Below, in pieces: positions 1 through 8,940 of a stretch of 64,000 bases of DNA (positions within the stretch are counted from its first letter, which is position 1; each line of letters opens with the position of its first letter). The stretch spans positions 1-64,000 of the forward strand of contig JAEEVT010000003.1 in the NCBI GenBank assembly GCA_016291005.1, written 5' to 3'. The DNA is from Prevotella sp. (lineage in GTDB: Bacteria > Bacteroidota > Bacteroidia > Bacteroidales > Bacteroidaceae). A program made the position numbers and the translations under genes. The notes under the pieces were generated by a model. The model worked only from the letters and a program-made list of their open reading frames with translations, was not told the origin of the DNA and made no database searches.

Positions 1-43
1 TTAGGTTAGTAGTAATATTTATAGTTTTAGGTTTTTAGTTATT

Positions 44-258
44 GGTAAGAAGAAAGTTTTAAATGTGTTAGGATAACAGTGGTCGCCGTGAGGCGCTCAT
101 AACTTTCTTTTTTAAACGAAAAAGGTTAGTATTCTTAGATATGCTGCTGAAAAGCAGACCTCCAGCCGAAGAGGCTGGAATTGTTTTGAAAAAGGATTTT
201 TAGTTAAACATAGGCTTTTGGAACGTTGCCGCTCGTTGATGAGTCGCAGCGTTTTTTT
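44..258 (+). ncRNA. Candidate structured RNA, 3' part, ending in a terminator
   Basis: No reading frame of useful length lies here, but successive hairpins do. An outer stem pairs 50-58 with 101-109. Inside it is a GTGA tetraloop hairpin (stem 84-87/92-95). A GAAA tetraloop hairpin follows (144-148/153-157), then a 6-bp stem 162-167/173-178 with loop GAAGA, then a terminator at 224-258. Both tetraloops are GNRA on the plus strand only, which favours plus-strand transcription. No plus-strand gene follows, so the RNA would be non-coding or the 3' UTR of a gene left of the window. I do not recognise the family, and the 5' end may lie outside. Confidence 0.35.
224..258 (+). terminator. Rho-independent terminator closing the leftmost transcript
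   Basis: CGTTGC at 224-229 pairs with GCAGCG at 246-251 (one G-T pair) and seven T residues follow at 252-258. The orientation fits a plus-strand transcript entering from the left. Confidence 0.45.
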
Positions 259-269
259 ATGTAGGAATG

Positions 270-307
270 ATAAGTCGCAGCTTTTTCTTATAATCGCTGC
301 GACTTAT
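270..307 (-). terminator. Hairpin overlapping the ispF stop codon
   Basis: A perfect 12-bp inverted repeat, ATAAGTCGCAGC at 270-281 and its complement at 296-307, spans the ispF stop codon (304-306). It probably ends or stabilises the FAH-porU-porV-ispF transcript. No T-run follows on the minus strand, so intrinsic termination is uncertain. Confidence 0.5.
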
Positions 308-780
308 TCCTTTTCTATCAGTGCTACGGCGTAGGCGCTGATACCCTCCTGGCGACCAGTAAAGCCCAAGCGCTCGGTGGTGGTGGCCTTGATGGAGATC
401 TGGTCGGGGTCGCAGCCGATGACGTCGGCCATACATTGCTGCATCTGCGGAATGTGAGGATTCATCTTCGGTCGCTCAGCACAGATTGTGGCATCGATGT
501 TTACAAGCCGATAGCCTTTGGTAGCAATCAGTCCAATGGTCTTAGCAAGGATGACCTTGCTATCCATGCCGTCAGTCTCTGCTGCCGTGTCCGGGAAGTG
601 GTAGCCGATGTCGCGCATGTTCGCCGCCCCAAGGAGGGCATCACAGATGGCATGTATCAAGACGTCAGCATCGCTATGTCCCAGCAAGCCCAACTCGTAG
701 TCCAACTTGATGCCACCCATCCACAGTTCGCGTCCTTCCACGAGCCGGTGAACGTCGTATCCCATTCCAACTCTTATCAT
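304..780 (-). CDS. ispF: 2-C-methyl-D-erythritol 2,4-cyclodiphosphate synthase
   Basis: IspF converts CDP-methylerythritol 2-phosphate to methylerythritol cyclodiphosphate with release of CMP, in the cytosolic MEP isoprenoid pathway. The 158 residues match the usual family length. The opening GYDVH motif gives metal ligands Asp9 and His11, LGHSDADVLIHA gives His43, and TTTERLGFTGR near the C-terminus is the nucleotide-binding stretch. It is the last gene of the minus-strand run FAH-porU-porV-ispF, about 80 bp behind porV across a repeat-filled gap. ispG, another gene of the pathway, lies at 10154-11548 but is not co-transcribed. Confidence 0.97.
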   Translation of the reverse strand: MIRVGMGYDVHRLVEGRELWMGGIKLDYELGLLGHSDADVLIHAICDALLGAANMRDIGYHFPDTAAETDGMDSKVILAKTIGLIATKGYRLVNIDATICAERPKMNPHIPQMQQCMADVIGCDPDQISIKATTTERLGFTGRQEGISAYAVALIEKE

Positions 781-861
781 CGTTATCGTCGGTGTTTCGT
801 TATTTCGGTATTTCGCTATCTCGTTATAACGGTATTACGGTATAACGTCATAACGACATCA
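781..861. repeat. TAACGA-family short-word repeats between porV and ispF
   Basis: The gap is almost entirely degenerate copies of CGTTAT, TTTCGTTA and ATAACG words. The same family fills 9566-9625 upstream of purE. No promoter box is visible, so ispF is probably co-transcribed with porV through this array. Confidence 0.7.
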
Positions 862-2028
862 TTACTTAAACAAATCCTTAATGCCATCCATGTCGAAGGC
901 GAGCGTGAAGCGCAGCGTCTGGTCGAGAGGATTACTACGGGCGGTGGAGATGACATAACCCACGTCAAGGGAGAAAACGTTCATGCGGAAACCTCCGCCA
1001 ACGGTAAAGTACTTACGGTTACCTTTGTTTTCCGACTCGTGGTGGTAACCAGCGCGCAGTGAGAACTGGTCGTGGTAGATGTACTCAGCACCCAAACTCC
1101 ACTGGATTTCCTGTAATTCTTCCTTGAAACCGCCAGGAGCATCGCTGAAACTCTTGAAAGCTCCTGCTATGGAACTGACGTCGTTGTACTCGTCAATGAC
1201 GCGCTGTTCGTAGTCCTCCTTGGCCTCGCCGTCGTTCTGCTTGGGCAGCGTTGGCACCAGCAACTTATTGGCATCAACGGCAAAGGAGAAACGGTTATAC
1301 TCGTCGACTGGCACCATGAGCGAAGCACCTAATCGCAGATTGGCGGGAAGGAAGTTTGAACGATCATCGCCAAAGTAGGTAATTTTAGAACCTATGTTAG
1401 AAATGTTCAGACCTAAACCCAACTGACACTCGCGCTGGCCGATGTTCAGATACTTGTTATAATAGCAGGCCAGGTCGGCAGCAAAAGCCGAAGCGGGTGA
1501 AGCATCCTCGGAGTAGTCATAGCGCAGGTCGCTATAGATCCAGCGTATGACGGCGGCAATGGAGAAGTTCTCGCTGAGCATCAGCGAGGCTCCAGCATCG
1601 AGCGACATCTCGTAAGGCTTCACCGTCATAGCGTTCTCTTCGAGCGACGTCATCACCTCACCCAAAGAGAAGTAGCGCAGCGAACCGCTAATAGAGGCAT
1701 AGTCGCCAATGCGATAGTAGCCGGCGAGGTAGGCCAGATCGATGTCGTTGACCAGCTGGCGCAGCCACGGCGTGTAGTTCAGGGCCACACCGGCTCGGCT
1801 GATGCAGAACGGATATTTGGCCGGATTCCAATACTGCGAGTTGACGTCTGGGTCTGTAGCACCACCTACGTCACCCATACCTGCTGCACGGGCATCGGGA
1901 GCTATGGTCTGTGACACCACAGCGTGCTCAATGGGGTTGAACTCACTCTTAGTGTCCTGGGCAAAGGAAATGAGAAATGAGAAATGAGAAATGAGAAATG
2001 CCGATAGCATCACCACTCTCTGAATCAT
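862..2028 (-). CDS. porV: Type IX secretion outer-membrane protein PorV (LptO)
   Basis: PorV is a 14-strand FadL-like outer-membrane barrel that shuttles type IX substrates from the translocon to the PorU attachment complex. Here a signal peptide ending SFLISFA|Q is followed by the PorV-typical ARAAGMGDVGGATDPDVNS segment, then barrel-like strands to a C-terminal TLRFTLAFDM. I place the start at the Met at 2028 because it gives a compact signal peptide; an in-frame Met at 2061 would add eleven polar residues. The gene follows porU after a short gap, the same order as in Porphyromonas gingivalis. The hydrophobic core of the signal peptide is encoded by a tandem AATGAG repeat. Confidence 0.93.
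   Translation of the reverse strand: MIQRVVMLSAFLISHFSFLISFAQDTKSEFNPIEHAVVSQTIAPDARAAGMGDVGGATDPDVNSQYWNPAKYPFCISRAGVALNYTPWLRQLVNDIDLAYLAGYYRIGDYASISGSLRYFSLGEVMTSLEENAMTVKPYEMSLDAGASLMLSENFSIAAVIRWIYSDLRYDYSEDASPASAFAADLACYYNKYLNIGQRECQLGLGLNISNIGSKITYFGDDRSNFLPANLRLGASLMVPVDEYNRFSFAVDANKLLVPTLPKQNDGEAKEDYEQRVIDEYNDVSSIAGAFKSFSDAPGGFKEELQEIQWSLGAEYIYHDQFSLRAGYHHESENKGNRKYFTVGGGFRMNVFSLDVGYVISTARSNPLDQTLRFTLAFDMDGIKDLFK
1967..2000. repeat. Tandem GAAATGA repeat coding for the PorV signal peptide core
   Basis: Nearly five copies of the 7-base word GAAATGA stand head to tail inside porV. On the coding strand they read as TCATTTC repeats and specify the FLISHFSFLIS hydrophobic segment. Confidence 0.85.
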
Positions 2029-2069
2029 ATTCACTTCTTGGTTGTTGTTCTTTAATTTCATTATTTCAT

Positions 2070-5000
2070 TTATTTATGAGTCAATACTATGAGTTTCTTA
2101 GCTTTTGAAGCGTAGCTACTACCGTCGCTGCTGATGCGCAGACGGTAGATATAGATACCTGTCTGCAGACGACGACCGCCATCGACGGTAAGATCCCAGT
2201 CGATAACATATGTTCTATCGGTGGGTACACCACTCTCACTACGCGACCACAGCAAGCGTCCCGATGTGTCGAACACGTCAAGGACAAAGTCCATGTCGCT
2301 GCCAGTACGGTCGTGGATAATGCGGAACGAAGTAGTGGTCTTGGCTGGGTTCACCAGACACTCCACATCGAAGAAGTGTGGTTCCAGAGCTTTCACTACG
2401 TTAAACGTCAACTCGGCCGTAGACGAATTATTCAATACGTCCCAGGCACGGAACAGTAACTTATGCGGACCATACGACAATTCGGGAATGCTAAAGCCCA
2501 CGGTGCCGCTGGTATAGCTGCCGAAGTCATATTGGAAGGCATCGTTCAGTGAGTATGTCTTCGTGGCTTCGCCGTCAATAATCAGCTGCAGGTCGTGGCC
2601 GATGCCACTACCTGTGGCATTAATGCCGTCATCGTCATGCATCTGGGCTACGAAGTAAGGCGTGGGGTTGACGTTGTCGCCATTGGAGAACGACTCACTG
2701 TTCAGGTAACAATAAATGCTGGGACCATTGGTATCCTTACTCGTCGACTGACCACTGCCGAAGATGAGCTGTTCGTTGATACCGCTGGCCTTCTGCTGCT
2801 TATCGCTGCTCAGGGCATAGAGGTTCAGCTGTCCGCAAAGATCGGAATAGCTGATGTCCTTAGGCACAGCGAAGGAAAAAGTAAATCGGCCGTCCTTCAA
2901 CTGGTCGCTACCTCTGAACACGACGTTCGGACGATCATTATATACGAATGGAACACTTGCCTCGCTGGGGTCGTTCAGCTTACATATTACCTGCTCAATA
3001 GCATCACGTACCGTTACCGTCACCGTACCGTTGAAGTCGTCAGCCAATGTGCTGTCCTGACGCGTGACATGTCCACTAACCTTTACTGTGGAACCAGCAC
3101 TCAAAGTCTGCATAGTGCCCGACGACACATCCACGTCATTGATGGTATCGACGGTGATACCCATAGTGGGCGCAGCCAGACGCAATGCAGGGTCACCAAG
3201 CAGGGAATACTGTAACTTGTTCAAGGTACGATCGGAGGAATAGACAGGTTTCCCATTACTGTATCCTGTCACTATGCCGGTCTCTATGAGTTCGTTCTTT
3301 GCCCTGCGAACTGCCTCGCCAATGGGCAATAGCTGTGTTGTGGCATCCTTACTCAGCACATGGCGCACAAAGGCAAGGTTCATCAGCTTATTATATATCT
3401 GATAAACAGTACGTGTAGTACCGAAGAAGGCTATGGAACCACCCTTTCGGTTAAACATCGCCGTCTCGCCGATGTTCTCCTCCACCCCATCGAAAGGCAT
3501 GATGTCGCACGATGCTGTCACCCAAAGCGGTAAACTCGTTGACGTATTCTCGAAATCGGTCAGGCGCAGTACATATTCGTGTGAAATGGCGTCAGCACGG
3601 CCATGACCGGCATAGTCCATGATGAGTGCACCGTTCTGCATCTGCTGTTTAATAAGGTGTGTCACGTCGGGATAACTGTAACCCGTCGAGGAACTGACGC
3701 GAGTATAGGCATCCCACATGATACGCTTTACCTGATAGGTAGGATAGAGTGTCTCCACCATCGTGGCGGCACTGTCGGCGTCCTCCATGTGAGCGTTCTG
3801 GTTGCCGTCGTCACCCATAAAGCATAGTACGTTCTGCCAAACACCGGCATTTTCGTTGTTAGCATAGTTCACTATCTTGTCCACCACAATGGCGGCATCG
3901 TCGGCAGTACGTGCCGAGATGCGACCTACGGCAACGTCCGACTTGTCAATCTTGAGGTCAGCACCCTCGCCGTCGTCTAAGAGTCCAAAGAAGTCATCGC
4001 TGACATAACAGTCGGTGGCACTGGATGAATTCTCACTCTCAAAACACAGCAGGAAGTCATCTGGTGACAGATTCTTACACGAACTGGTAAGCATGCGGTT
4101 ATCCCATACACCGTCTCCCATCAGTAACAGATAGCGCGGTATGTCGGCATCCGTCGCGGCACGGTCGTAGAGCATGCGCAGATAACGACGATAAGCATTG
4201 GCATCAGGCGTACCGCTGGAGAATTCGTTGAACAGCTCGTCGGCGGGAACAATGCGCACCCGCAGGCCGTCCTTCTGTTCGTGCAACGTCTTCAGCCGTT
4301 CGGCCTGAGTCAACATTTTCTGCGTCGTAGGGATGATGATGACCATATCAACGGCTGTGTCGGCATGGTGGTCTTGGTTAGTAATGCCGTACACCACCTC
4401 AGGAGCAGGGAAAGTTCCATTGCTGAGGTCGGGGGCCGGAGCTACCTCATCGCTATGCAGTGAGATATAGTCCAGACGCATGGTACTTCCACTACCTTCC
4501 GTATGACTAATTGTTACGGTATTGGTAGGTTTCAGATTAACACGATAGCTCTGAGTACTGGACTTCATGGCATCGTAATTGCCCCCAGGAGTAATGGAAA
4601 TGGTACCGACCTTCTCGCCGTTGACAATGATGTCAGCCCTGGCATTATTGCCCTGTCCAGAAGTATAGGCTGTCATCGCCACGGTTACTGTACCCGACAG
4701 TGTATTGGCATTCCCATCAATGCTGTAGTCACGCTTAGTTCCCACAGTGAACGGGCGGGCATCGTAAAGGTTACGTCCACCGTGATACCAAGCATAGTCG
4801 TCTATTTCATAAAGGGTGTTATAATCGTCTGTCTTTGGATAGCAGCTAGCAAGAAAGGCATCGCTCTCAACCGTCAAAGGGGCATCGCCTTCAGTGAGGA
4901 AGTAGTAGCCGTGGGTGGAATAGGGATTACGTACTCGACGGTGGCTGGCATCCCACGATACGGGACCAACAGCGTAAAACAGGCGACGACCGTTCACCAC

Positions 5001-5642
5001 ACAGGAGGGAACCTCGGGCAGGTCGTCGGCCTCGGCCAGATAGTCAGACGAAATCTTCTCGGGCTGCAAGGCACCGCCATAGCCGTAGATTTTCACCTTA
5101 TTAATATCAGTAAAGCCGGCTTTCCTCACCACCTCGTCGGTTAGCTGATAAATGCCGGTGGAGGGAACACTTATCTTTACCCACTTTCCCGTAGCCAGCA
5201 CGGAATGCTCGGCATAGCCACCACTCTCAGCCCTTCTGCTTTTTACCTTAGGTCTTTCGCTTCCAACCTCTAACTTAAAACTAACCAGTTTTTGATACTT
5301 CCCATCGCGGAATACAAACGGGACAAACGAGACAACTAAGTCGCCCTGCTTACGGTCGACGCACAACACCTGTGAGATTTCTGGGAGTTCGGGCAATGGT
5401 GCGCCACTTATCTGCTGATAACGCGCCACCTCGCTTTTGTTCATCGGCACAAACTCCGGATAGACAATCGAGACGGAATAATTCCTGCCAGCATAGTCGC
5501 GGCCGACAGGAATTTGATGCGTAAAAACAGGCAATAGTGAGTCTATCTTCACCTGCTCTGCTGTCAGGTTAAAGAATTCCTGCGCACTGGCAGTCGTCGC
5601 CGCCAGCCACATCGCCATACCTATTAATATCTGCCTAATCAT
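2070..5642 (-). CDS. porU: Type IX secretion sortase PorU (C25 cysteine peptidase)
   Basis: PorU is the surface sortase that removes the C-terminal domain of type IX substrates and joins them to an anchor. The 1190-residue protein has a signal peptide ending TASA|QEF, an N-terminal prodomain-like region of about 400 residues, and a gingipain-like C25 domain at about 430-800. The catalytic pair is visible: His680 in DYAGHGRAD and Cys712 in TASCDI. Ig-like segments follow, and the last 80 residues form a CTD-like module (VFDTSGRLLW...GIYIYRL), as in known PorU proteins. Its ATG directly abuts the stop of the FAH gene (5643), so translation is probably coupled, and porV follows. Confidence 0.95.
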   Translation of the reverse strand: MIRQILIGMAMWLAATTASAQEFFNLTAEQVKIDSLLPVFTHQIPVGRDYAGRNYSVSIVYPEFVPMNKSEVARYQQISGAPLPELPEISQVLCVDRKQGDLVVSFVPFVFRDGKYQKLVSFKLEVGSERPKVKSRRAESGGYAEHSVLATGKWVKISVPSTGIYQLTDEVVRKAGFTDINKVKIYGYGGALQPEKISSDYLAEADDLPEVPSCVVNGRRLFYAVGPVSWDASHRRVRNPYSTHGYYFLTEGDAPLTVESDAFLASCYPKTDDYNTLYEIDDYAWYHGGRNLYDARPFTVGTKRDYSIDGNANTLSGTVTVAMTAYTSGQGNNARADIIVNGEKVGTISITPGGNYDAMKSSTQSYRVNLKPTNTVTISHTEGSGSTMRLDYISLHSDEVAPAPDLSNGTFPAPEVVYGITNQDHHADTAVDMVIIIPTTQKMLTQAERLKTLHEQKDGLRVRIVPADELFNEFSSGTPDANAYRRYLRMLYDRAATDADIPRYLLLMGDGVWDNRMLTSSCKNLSPDDFLLCFESENSSSATDCYVSDDFFGLLDDGEGADLKIDKSDVAVGRISARTADDAAIVVDKIVNYANNENAGVWQNVLCFMGDDGNQNAHMEDADSAATMVETLYPTYQVKRIMWDAYTRVSSSTGYSYPDVTHLIKQQMQNGALIMDYAGHGRADAISHEYVLRLTDFENTSTSLPLWVTASCDIMPFDGVEENIGETAMFNRKGGSIAFFGTTRTVYQIYNKLMNLAFVRHVLSKDATTQLLPIGEAVRRAKNELIETGIVTGYSNGKPVYSSDRTLNKLQYSLLGDPALRLAAPTMGITVDTINDVDVSSGTMQTLSAGSTVKVSGHVTRQDSTLADDFNGTVTVTVRDAIEQVICKLNDPSEASVPFVYNDRPNVVFRGSDQLKDGRFTFSFAVPKDISYSDLCGQLNLYALSSDKQQKASGINEQLIFGSGQSTSKDTNGPSIYCYLNSESFSNGDNVNPTPYFVAQMHDDDGINATGSGIGHDLQLIIDGEATKTYSLNDAFQYDFGSYTSGTVGFSIPELSYGPHKLLFRAWDVLNNSSTAELTFNVVKALEPHFFDVECLVNPAKTTTSFRIIHDRTGSDMDFVLDVFDTSGRLLWSRSESGVPTDRTYVIDWDLTVDGGRRLQTGIYIYRLRISSDGSSYASKAKKLIVLTHK

Positions 5643-6290
5643 CTATTTACAATTAAACTCCAGCACCTTACGCTCTTCCAGCCAGCCTGTCAGGTGGTCG
5701 TCGATATGTACTGGTCCGACTCCCACAGGGGTTCCCGTAAACAGCAAGTCACCTGTCTTCAGCGTGAAAAACTGCGAGATATAGGCTATCAGCTCGTCTA
5801 CACGGTAGAGCATGTCGCTCGTACAGCCTTCCTGCACCGTTCTCCCACTACGACCCGCCGCACGGTCTTCCGCCGACTGGATGTCTAAGTGGAAATGGAG
5901 AGCCTGGACGTCAAGGAACTTTTCCTTCTCCACCCAGTCGCCAATCACAGCAGAGCCGTCGAAACCCTTGCAAATCTCCCACGGCAAACCCTTTGCACGG
6001 GCTTCGCGCTGCAGGTCACGGGCCGTAAAGTCAATACCTACGGTGACAGCATCGTAATAACGGTGGGCAAAGCGTTCAGGGATGCTCTTACCCAACCGGC
6101 AGATACGTACCACCACCTCGGTCTCATAGTCCACTTGTTCCGACCAGTCAGGGATGAAGAAGGGTTTGTGATCCTTCAACAATGCCGAGTCGGCCTTAGT
6201 GAATATGACGGGGTGCTCTGGTTTATATAACGCGCCATCCAGCTCTTTATTGTGCTGGATGTAGTTCATTCCTACTGCAAATATCTTCAT
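5643..6290 (-). CDS. Fumarylacetoacetate hydrolase family protein
   Basis: The 215 residues correspond to the single-domain FAH fold, whose members hydrolyse or decarboxylate acylpyruvate-like substrates with a divalent metal. Acidic ligands are visible in YETEVVVRI and in the TARDLQREARAKGLPW segment, and the C-terminal DLLFTGTPVGVGP matches the family. The exact substrate cannot be read. It is first in the run with porU, porV and ispF. A promoter box lies 20 bp upstream, on the other side of a shared intergenic region from the plus-strand gene at 6376. Its position ahead of porU may be only organisational. Confidence 0.88.
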   Translation of the reverse strand: MKIFAVGMNYIQHNKELDGALYKPEHPVIFTKADSALLKDHKPFFIPDWSEQVDYETEVVVRICRLGKSIPERFAHRYYDAVTVGIDFTARDLQREARAKGLPWEICKGFDGSAVIGDWVEKEKFLDVQALHFHLDIQSAEDRAAGRSGRTVQEGCTSDMLYRVDELIAYISQFFTLKTGDLLFTGTPVGVGPVHIDDHLTGWLEERKVLEFNCK

Positions 6291-6309
6291 CTTACGTCAA
6301 TATTTGCCG

Positions 6310-6317
6310 CAAAGGTA
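6310..6317 (-). promoter_or_regulatory. -7 box for the FAH-porU-porV-ispF transcript
   Basis: CAAAGGTA on the plus strand reads TACCTTTG on the minus strand, an exact match to the Bacteroidetes -7 consensus TAnnTTTG. It lies 20 bp ahead of the FAH start. Confidence 0.75.
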
Positions 6318-6360
6318 CAAAATTATTCTTATTCTTAATTCTTAATTCTTAATTTTTTGT

Positions 6361-6368
6361 TACCTTTG
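6361..6368 (+). promoter_or_regulatory. -7 box immediately ahead of the 6376 gene
   Basis: TACCTTTG ends only 7 bases before the ATG at 6376, so the transcript would be nearly leaderless. Repeated TTCTTAAT words (about 6327-6352) lie between this box and the divergent box at 6310-6317. Confidence 0.75.
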
Positions 6369-6375
6369 CAGCGCA

Positions 6376-7356
6376 ATGAAGAAGAGTTTTATCATCATCA
6401 TGCTACTGGCGGCACTGCATGTCTCCGCACAGTCTAAGGGCGACCCGCGCAGCATACAGCTCATGGGTATCCCCATTGAGGGTCCCATCGACACGCTGAA
6501 GGTGACGCTCAAGGAGAGCGACTTCACCGAATGGGGCAAGTCCGACGATGGCGAAGACTACTATTTTCGCGGCAACTTCTACGGCATCCGCGCCAAACTC
6601 ATGGTCAGCACGGACTCCGAAACAGGGTTCGCCCAGTCGGCATATGTTACCATAGGTCCGTACAGCACCCAGGAAATGCTGGATAAGAATCTCCAGTACT
6701 TCCTTTATAAGATGCAGAATGACTACGGTAAATTCACCGAGCGCAACGAGAGCTGGTTCTACATGGATGACTTCGGTAGCGTCAAACTCTCGCTTATCGA
6801 CCACGACAATGGCTCGCGCAGCATAGGTATCCTGCTATTGCCCACGGCACCTTATTATAAAGATGCCATCTCCATGGGCCTGCGAGGCAACGTGCAGGAG
6901 GTCGTCACCCAGAATGCCGTGGCCGAAGACCAGTTCCTACATTTCCACGGCAACGGTCAAGCAGAGAACCTCGACCTTGTTGATCGCCACTACGACCGCT
7001 TCGGATACCTGCTCAATGCCCGCATGAAAGAACAAGAGGGTTACAGCACCGTGGAATACAGCTACGACGACAACTACCGGCTGGTACGCCGAACGCTGGT
7101 AAACGAGGCTGCCGGCATCCGTTACGTCAACGAATATAGCTACAACGACCAAGATGAACCGTTGCTCGAGCAGCAGAAAGTTTTCGATAAGTCGGGGGAG
7201 TGCATTATGACCATTAACATGCGTTACAATTATCTGACGCGCGATGACAATGGCAACTGGACCAGCAACTCGCTCTCACTGACTTATTGGGAAAAGGGCA
7301 GCGAGACTCAGAAGACCACCGTCCTCCAAAAGCGCACGCTAACATACTGGGAGTAG
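6376..7356 (+). CDS. Exported protein of unknown function
   Basis: A 326-residue protein with a clear signal peptide (MKKSFIIIMLLAALHVSA|QSK). The mature part mixes beta-rich stretches with tyrosine-rich repeats such as VEYSYDDNYRLVRR and NEYSYNDQDEPL, which resemble the YD-type repeats of exported Bacteroidales proteins. I do not recognise a catalytic motif. It is probably periplasmic or surface located. It has its own nearly leaderless promoter, and rpoN begins 32 bp after its stop, so the two may be co-transcribed. Confidence 0.8.
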   Translation: MKKSFIIIMLLAALHVSAQSKGDPRSIQLMGIPIEGPIDTLKVTLKESDFTEWGKSDDGEDYYFRGNFYGIRAKLMVSTDSETGFAQSAYVTIGPYSTQEMLDKNLQYFLYKMQNDYGKFTERNESWFYMDDFGSVKLSLIDHDNGSRSIGILLLPTAPYYKDAISMGLRGNVQEVVTQNAVAEDQFLHFHGNGQAENLDLVDRHYDRFGYLLNARMKEQEGYSTVEYSYDDNYRLVRRTLVNEAAGIRYVNEYSYNDQDEPLLEQQKVFDKSGECIMTINMRYNYLTRDDNGNWTSNSLSLTYWEKGSETQKTTVLQKRTLTYWE

Positions 7357-7388
7357 TTTTCATTTCATCGTTCATAATTCATAGTGAT

Positions 7389-8894
7389 ATGGGGCAGAAG
7401 CAAGTACAGGAACTAAAGCAGACACAACAGCAGAAGCAGGTGCAAAGCATCACGCAACAGCAACTTCTGCAGGCGCAGCTCACCGAGCTGCCCATCACGC
7501 AACTCCTGGAACGCATCAATACCGAAATGGACGACAACCCCGCTTTAGAGCCTGCAACCGACGAGAGTGCAGAGTCGTTCAGCGACTCTGACCTTCCCTC
7601 CTCCGACGAGAGTGCAGAGTCGTTCAGCGACTCTGATTACCAAGAGGACCAGCGCCAGTCGGCCTTAGACGAGGCCTTGGCATCTATCGGCCGTGACGAT
7701 GAGGAGCTCCCTGTCTACTACGGCGGCAGCCAAAACGGTGAACAGCGCGAAGAGATGGTCTATGGACAGACGGAGTCATTCTTCGACATGTTGAACGAAC
7801 AGATGAACATGGCCGACCTTACCGAACAGGAACGCTACGTCATGGAATATCTCATCGGCTCTTTAGACGACGACGGTCTGTTACGCAAGTCGCTGGAAGC
7901 CATCAGCGACGAGTTGGCTATCTACCATAACATCGACATCACACCCGATAGCATTGAACACGTGCTGCACCAGTTACAGGAGTTTGATCCAGCAGGCATT
8001 GGAGCACGATCATTACAGGAGTGTCTCCTCATACAAGTGAAGCGCCGCGAACCGTCACACCTGCGTGACCTCATGGAACGCACGTTGCAACAACACTTCG
8101 AACTATTCACACACAAGCACTGGCGACAGTTAGGGCAAGCGTTAAGCCTCAGTGAACTGCAGACACAGGCACTCATCGGTGAATTACGCAAGCTGAATCC
8201 CAAGCCAGGAGCCTCCATCAGTGAGACAGTAGGGCGCTCGCTCCAACAGATTACCCCCGACTTCATCATCGATACGCACGACGATGGCACGGTGACCTTC
8301 TCATTAAACCACGGTGAAGTACCAGAACTGCACGTCTCACAGTCGTTTACCGACACCCTGCAGGAATATCAGGAAAACAAGGACAACATGAGCCGGCAGA
8401 TGAAGGAGGCTCTGCTCTATACGAAGAAAAAGGTGGACGCCGCCCAGCGTTTCATCGAGGCCATCCGCGTCCGACGTCATACGCTGACCGTCACCATGCG
8501 GGCCATCATACAATGGCAGCACCGTTTCTTTGAAGACGGCGACGAGGCCTCACTGCGCCCGATGATTCTGAAGGACATTGCCCAACGCACGGGACTCGAC
8601 GTCAGCACCATTTCACGCGTCAGCAACTCGAAGTATGCCCAGACACGCTGGGGCACATTCCCGCTGCGTTACTTCTTTAGCGACAGCTACGTCACCTCCT
8701 CTGGTGAAGAACTGTCTACCCGCGAAATCAAGGCCGCCCTGCGCGACATCATCGATGCCGAGGACAAGCAAAACCCACTCAGTGACCAAGCCCTGCAACA
8801 ACTACTGACCGACCGCGGTTATCCCATTGCCCGCCGCACAGTAGCCAAGTACCGCGAACAGCTCGGATTTCCCATCTCCCGCCTCCGCAAATAG
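7389..8894 (+). CDS. rpoN: RNA polymerase sigma-54 factor
   Basis: RpoN directs RNA polymerase to -24/-12 promoters that need an AAA+ activator. The Met at 7389 is the likely start because it opens the glutamine-rich activator-interacting region (residues 1-55, with LxxLL-like helices). Core-binding and helix-turn-helix regions follow. The protein ends in the RpoN box ARRTVAKYRE (481-490), which contacts the -24 element. Residues 58-83 are an acidic DESAESFSDSD duplication encoded by two copies of a 32-bp palindromic unit, in the linker after region I where length variation is tolerated. No activator gene is present in the window. Confidence 0.96.
   Translation: MGQKQVQELKQTQQQKQVQSITQQQLLQAQLTELPITQLLERINTEMDDNPALEPATDESAESFSDSDLPSSDESAESFSDSDYQEDQRQSALDEALASIGRDDEELPVYYGGSQNGEQREEMVYGQTESFFDMLNEQMNMADLTEQERYVMEYLIGSLDDDGLLRKSLEAISDELAIYHNIDITPDSIEHVLHQLQEFDPAGIGARSLQECLLIQVKRREPSHLRDLMERTLQQHFELFTHKHWRQLGQALSLSELQTQALIGELRKLNPKPGASISETVGRSLQQITPDFIIDTHDDGTVTFSLNHGEVPELHVSQSFTDTLQEYQENKDNMSRQMKEALLYTKKKVDAAQRFIEAIRVRRHTLTVTMRAIIQWQHRFFEDGDEASLRPMILKDIAQRTGLDVSTISRVSNSKYAQTRWGTFPLRYFFSDSYVTSSGEELSTREIKAALRDIIDAEDKQNPLSDQALQQLLTDRGYPIARRTVAKYREQLGFPISRLRK
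7560..7636. repeat. In-frame duplicated palindrome inside rpoN
   Basis: Two 32-bp copies, 7560-7591 and 7605-7636, lie 45 bp apart, exactly 15 codons. Each holds the hairpin CAGAGTCG-TTCAG-CGACTCTG (stems 7570-7577/7583-7590 and 7615-7622/7628-7635). Both are read through as DESAESFSDSD. Confidence 0.85.
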
Positions 8895-8940
8895 CCCTAC
8901 CCAAACCTACGTTACCTGCCTCACTTAAATAAAGTCCAAA

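Noticed and set aside
781-861. The repeat-word arrays considered as CRISPR arrays
   Set aside because: The words are only 6-12 bases, are degenerate and have no unique spacers of uniform length. No cas genes are present.
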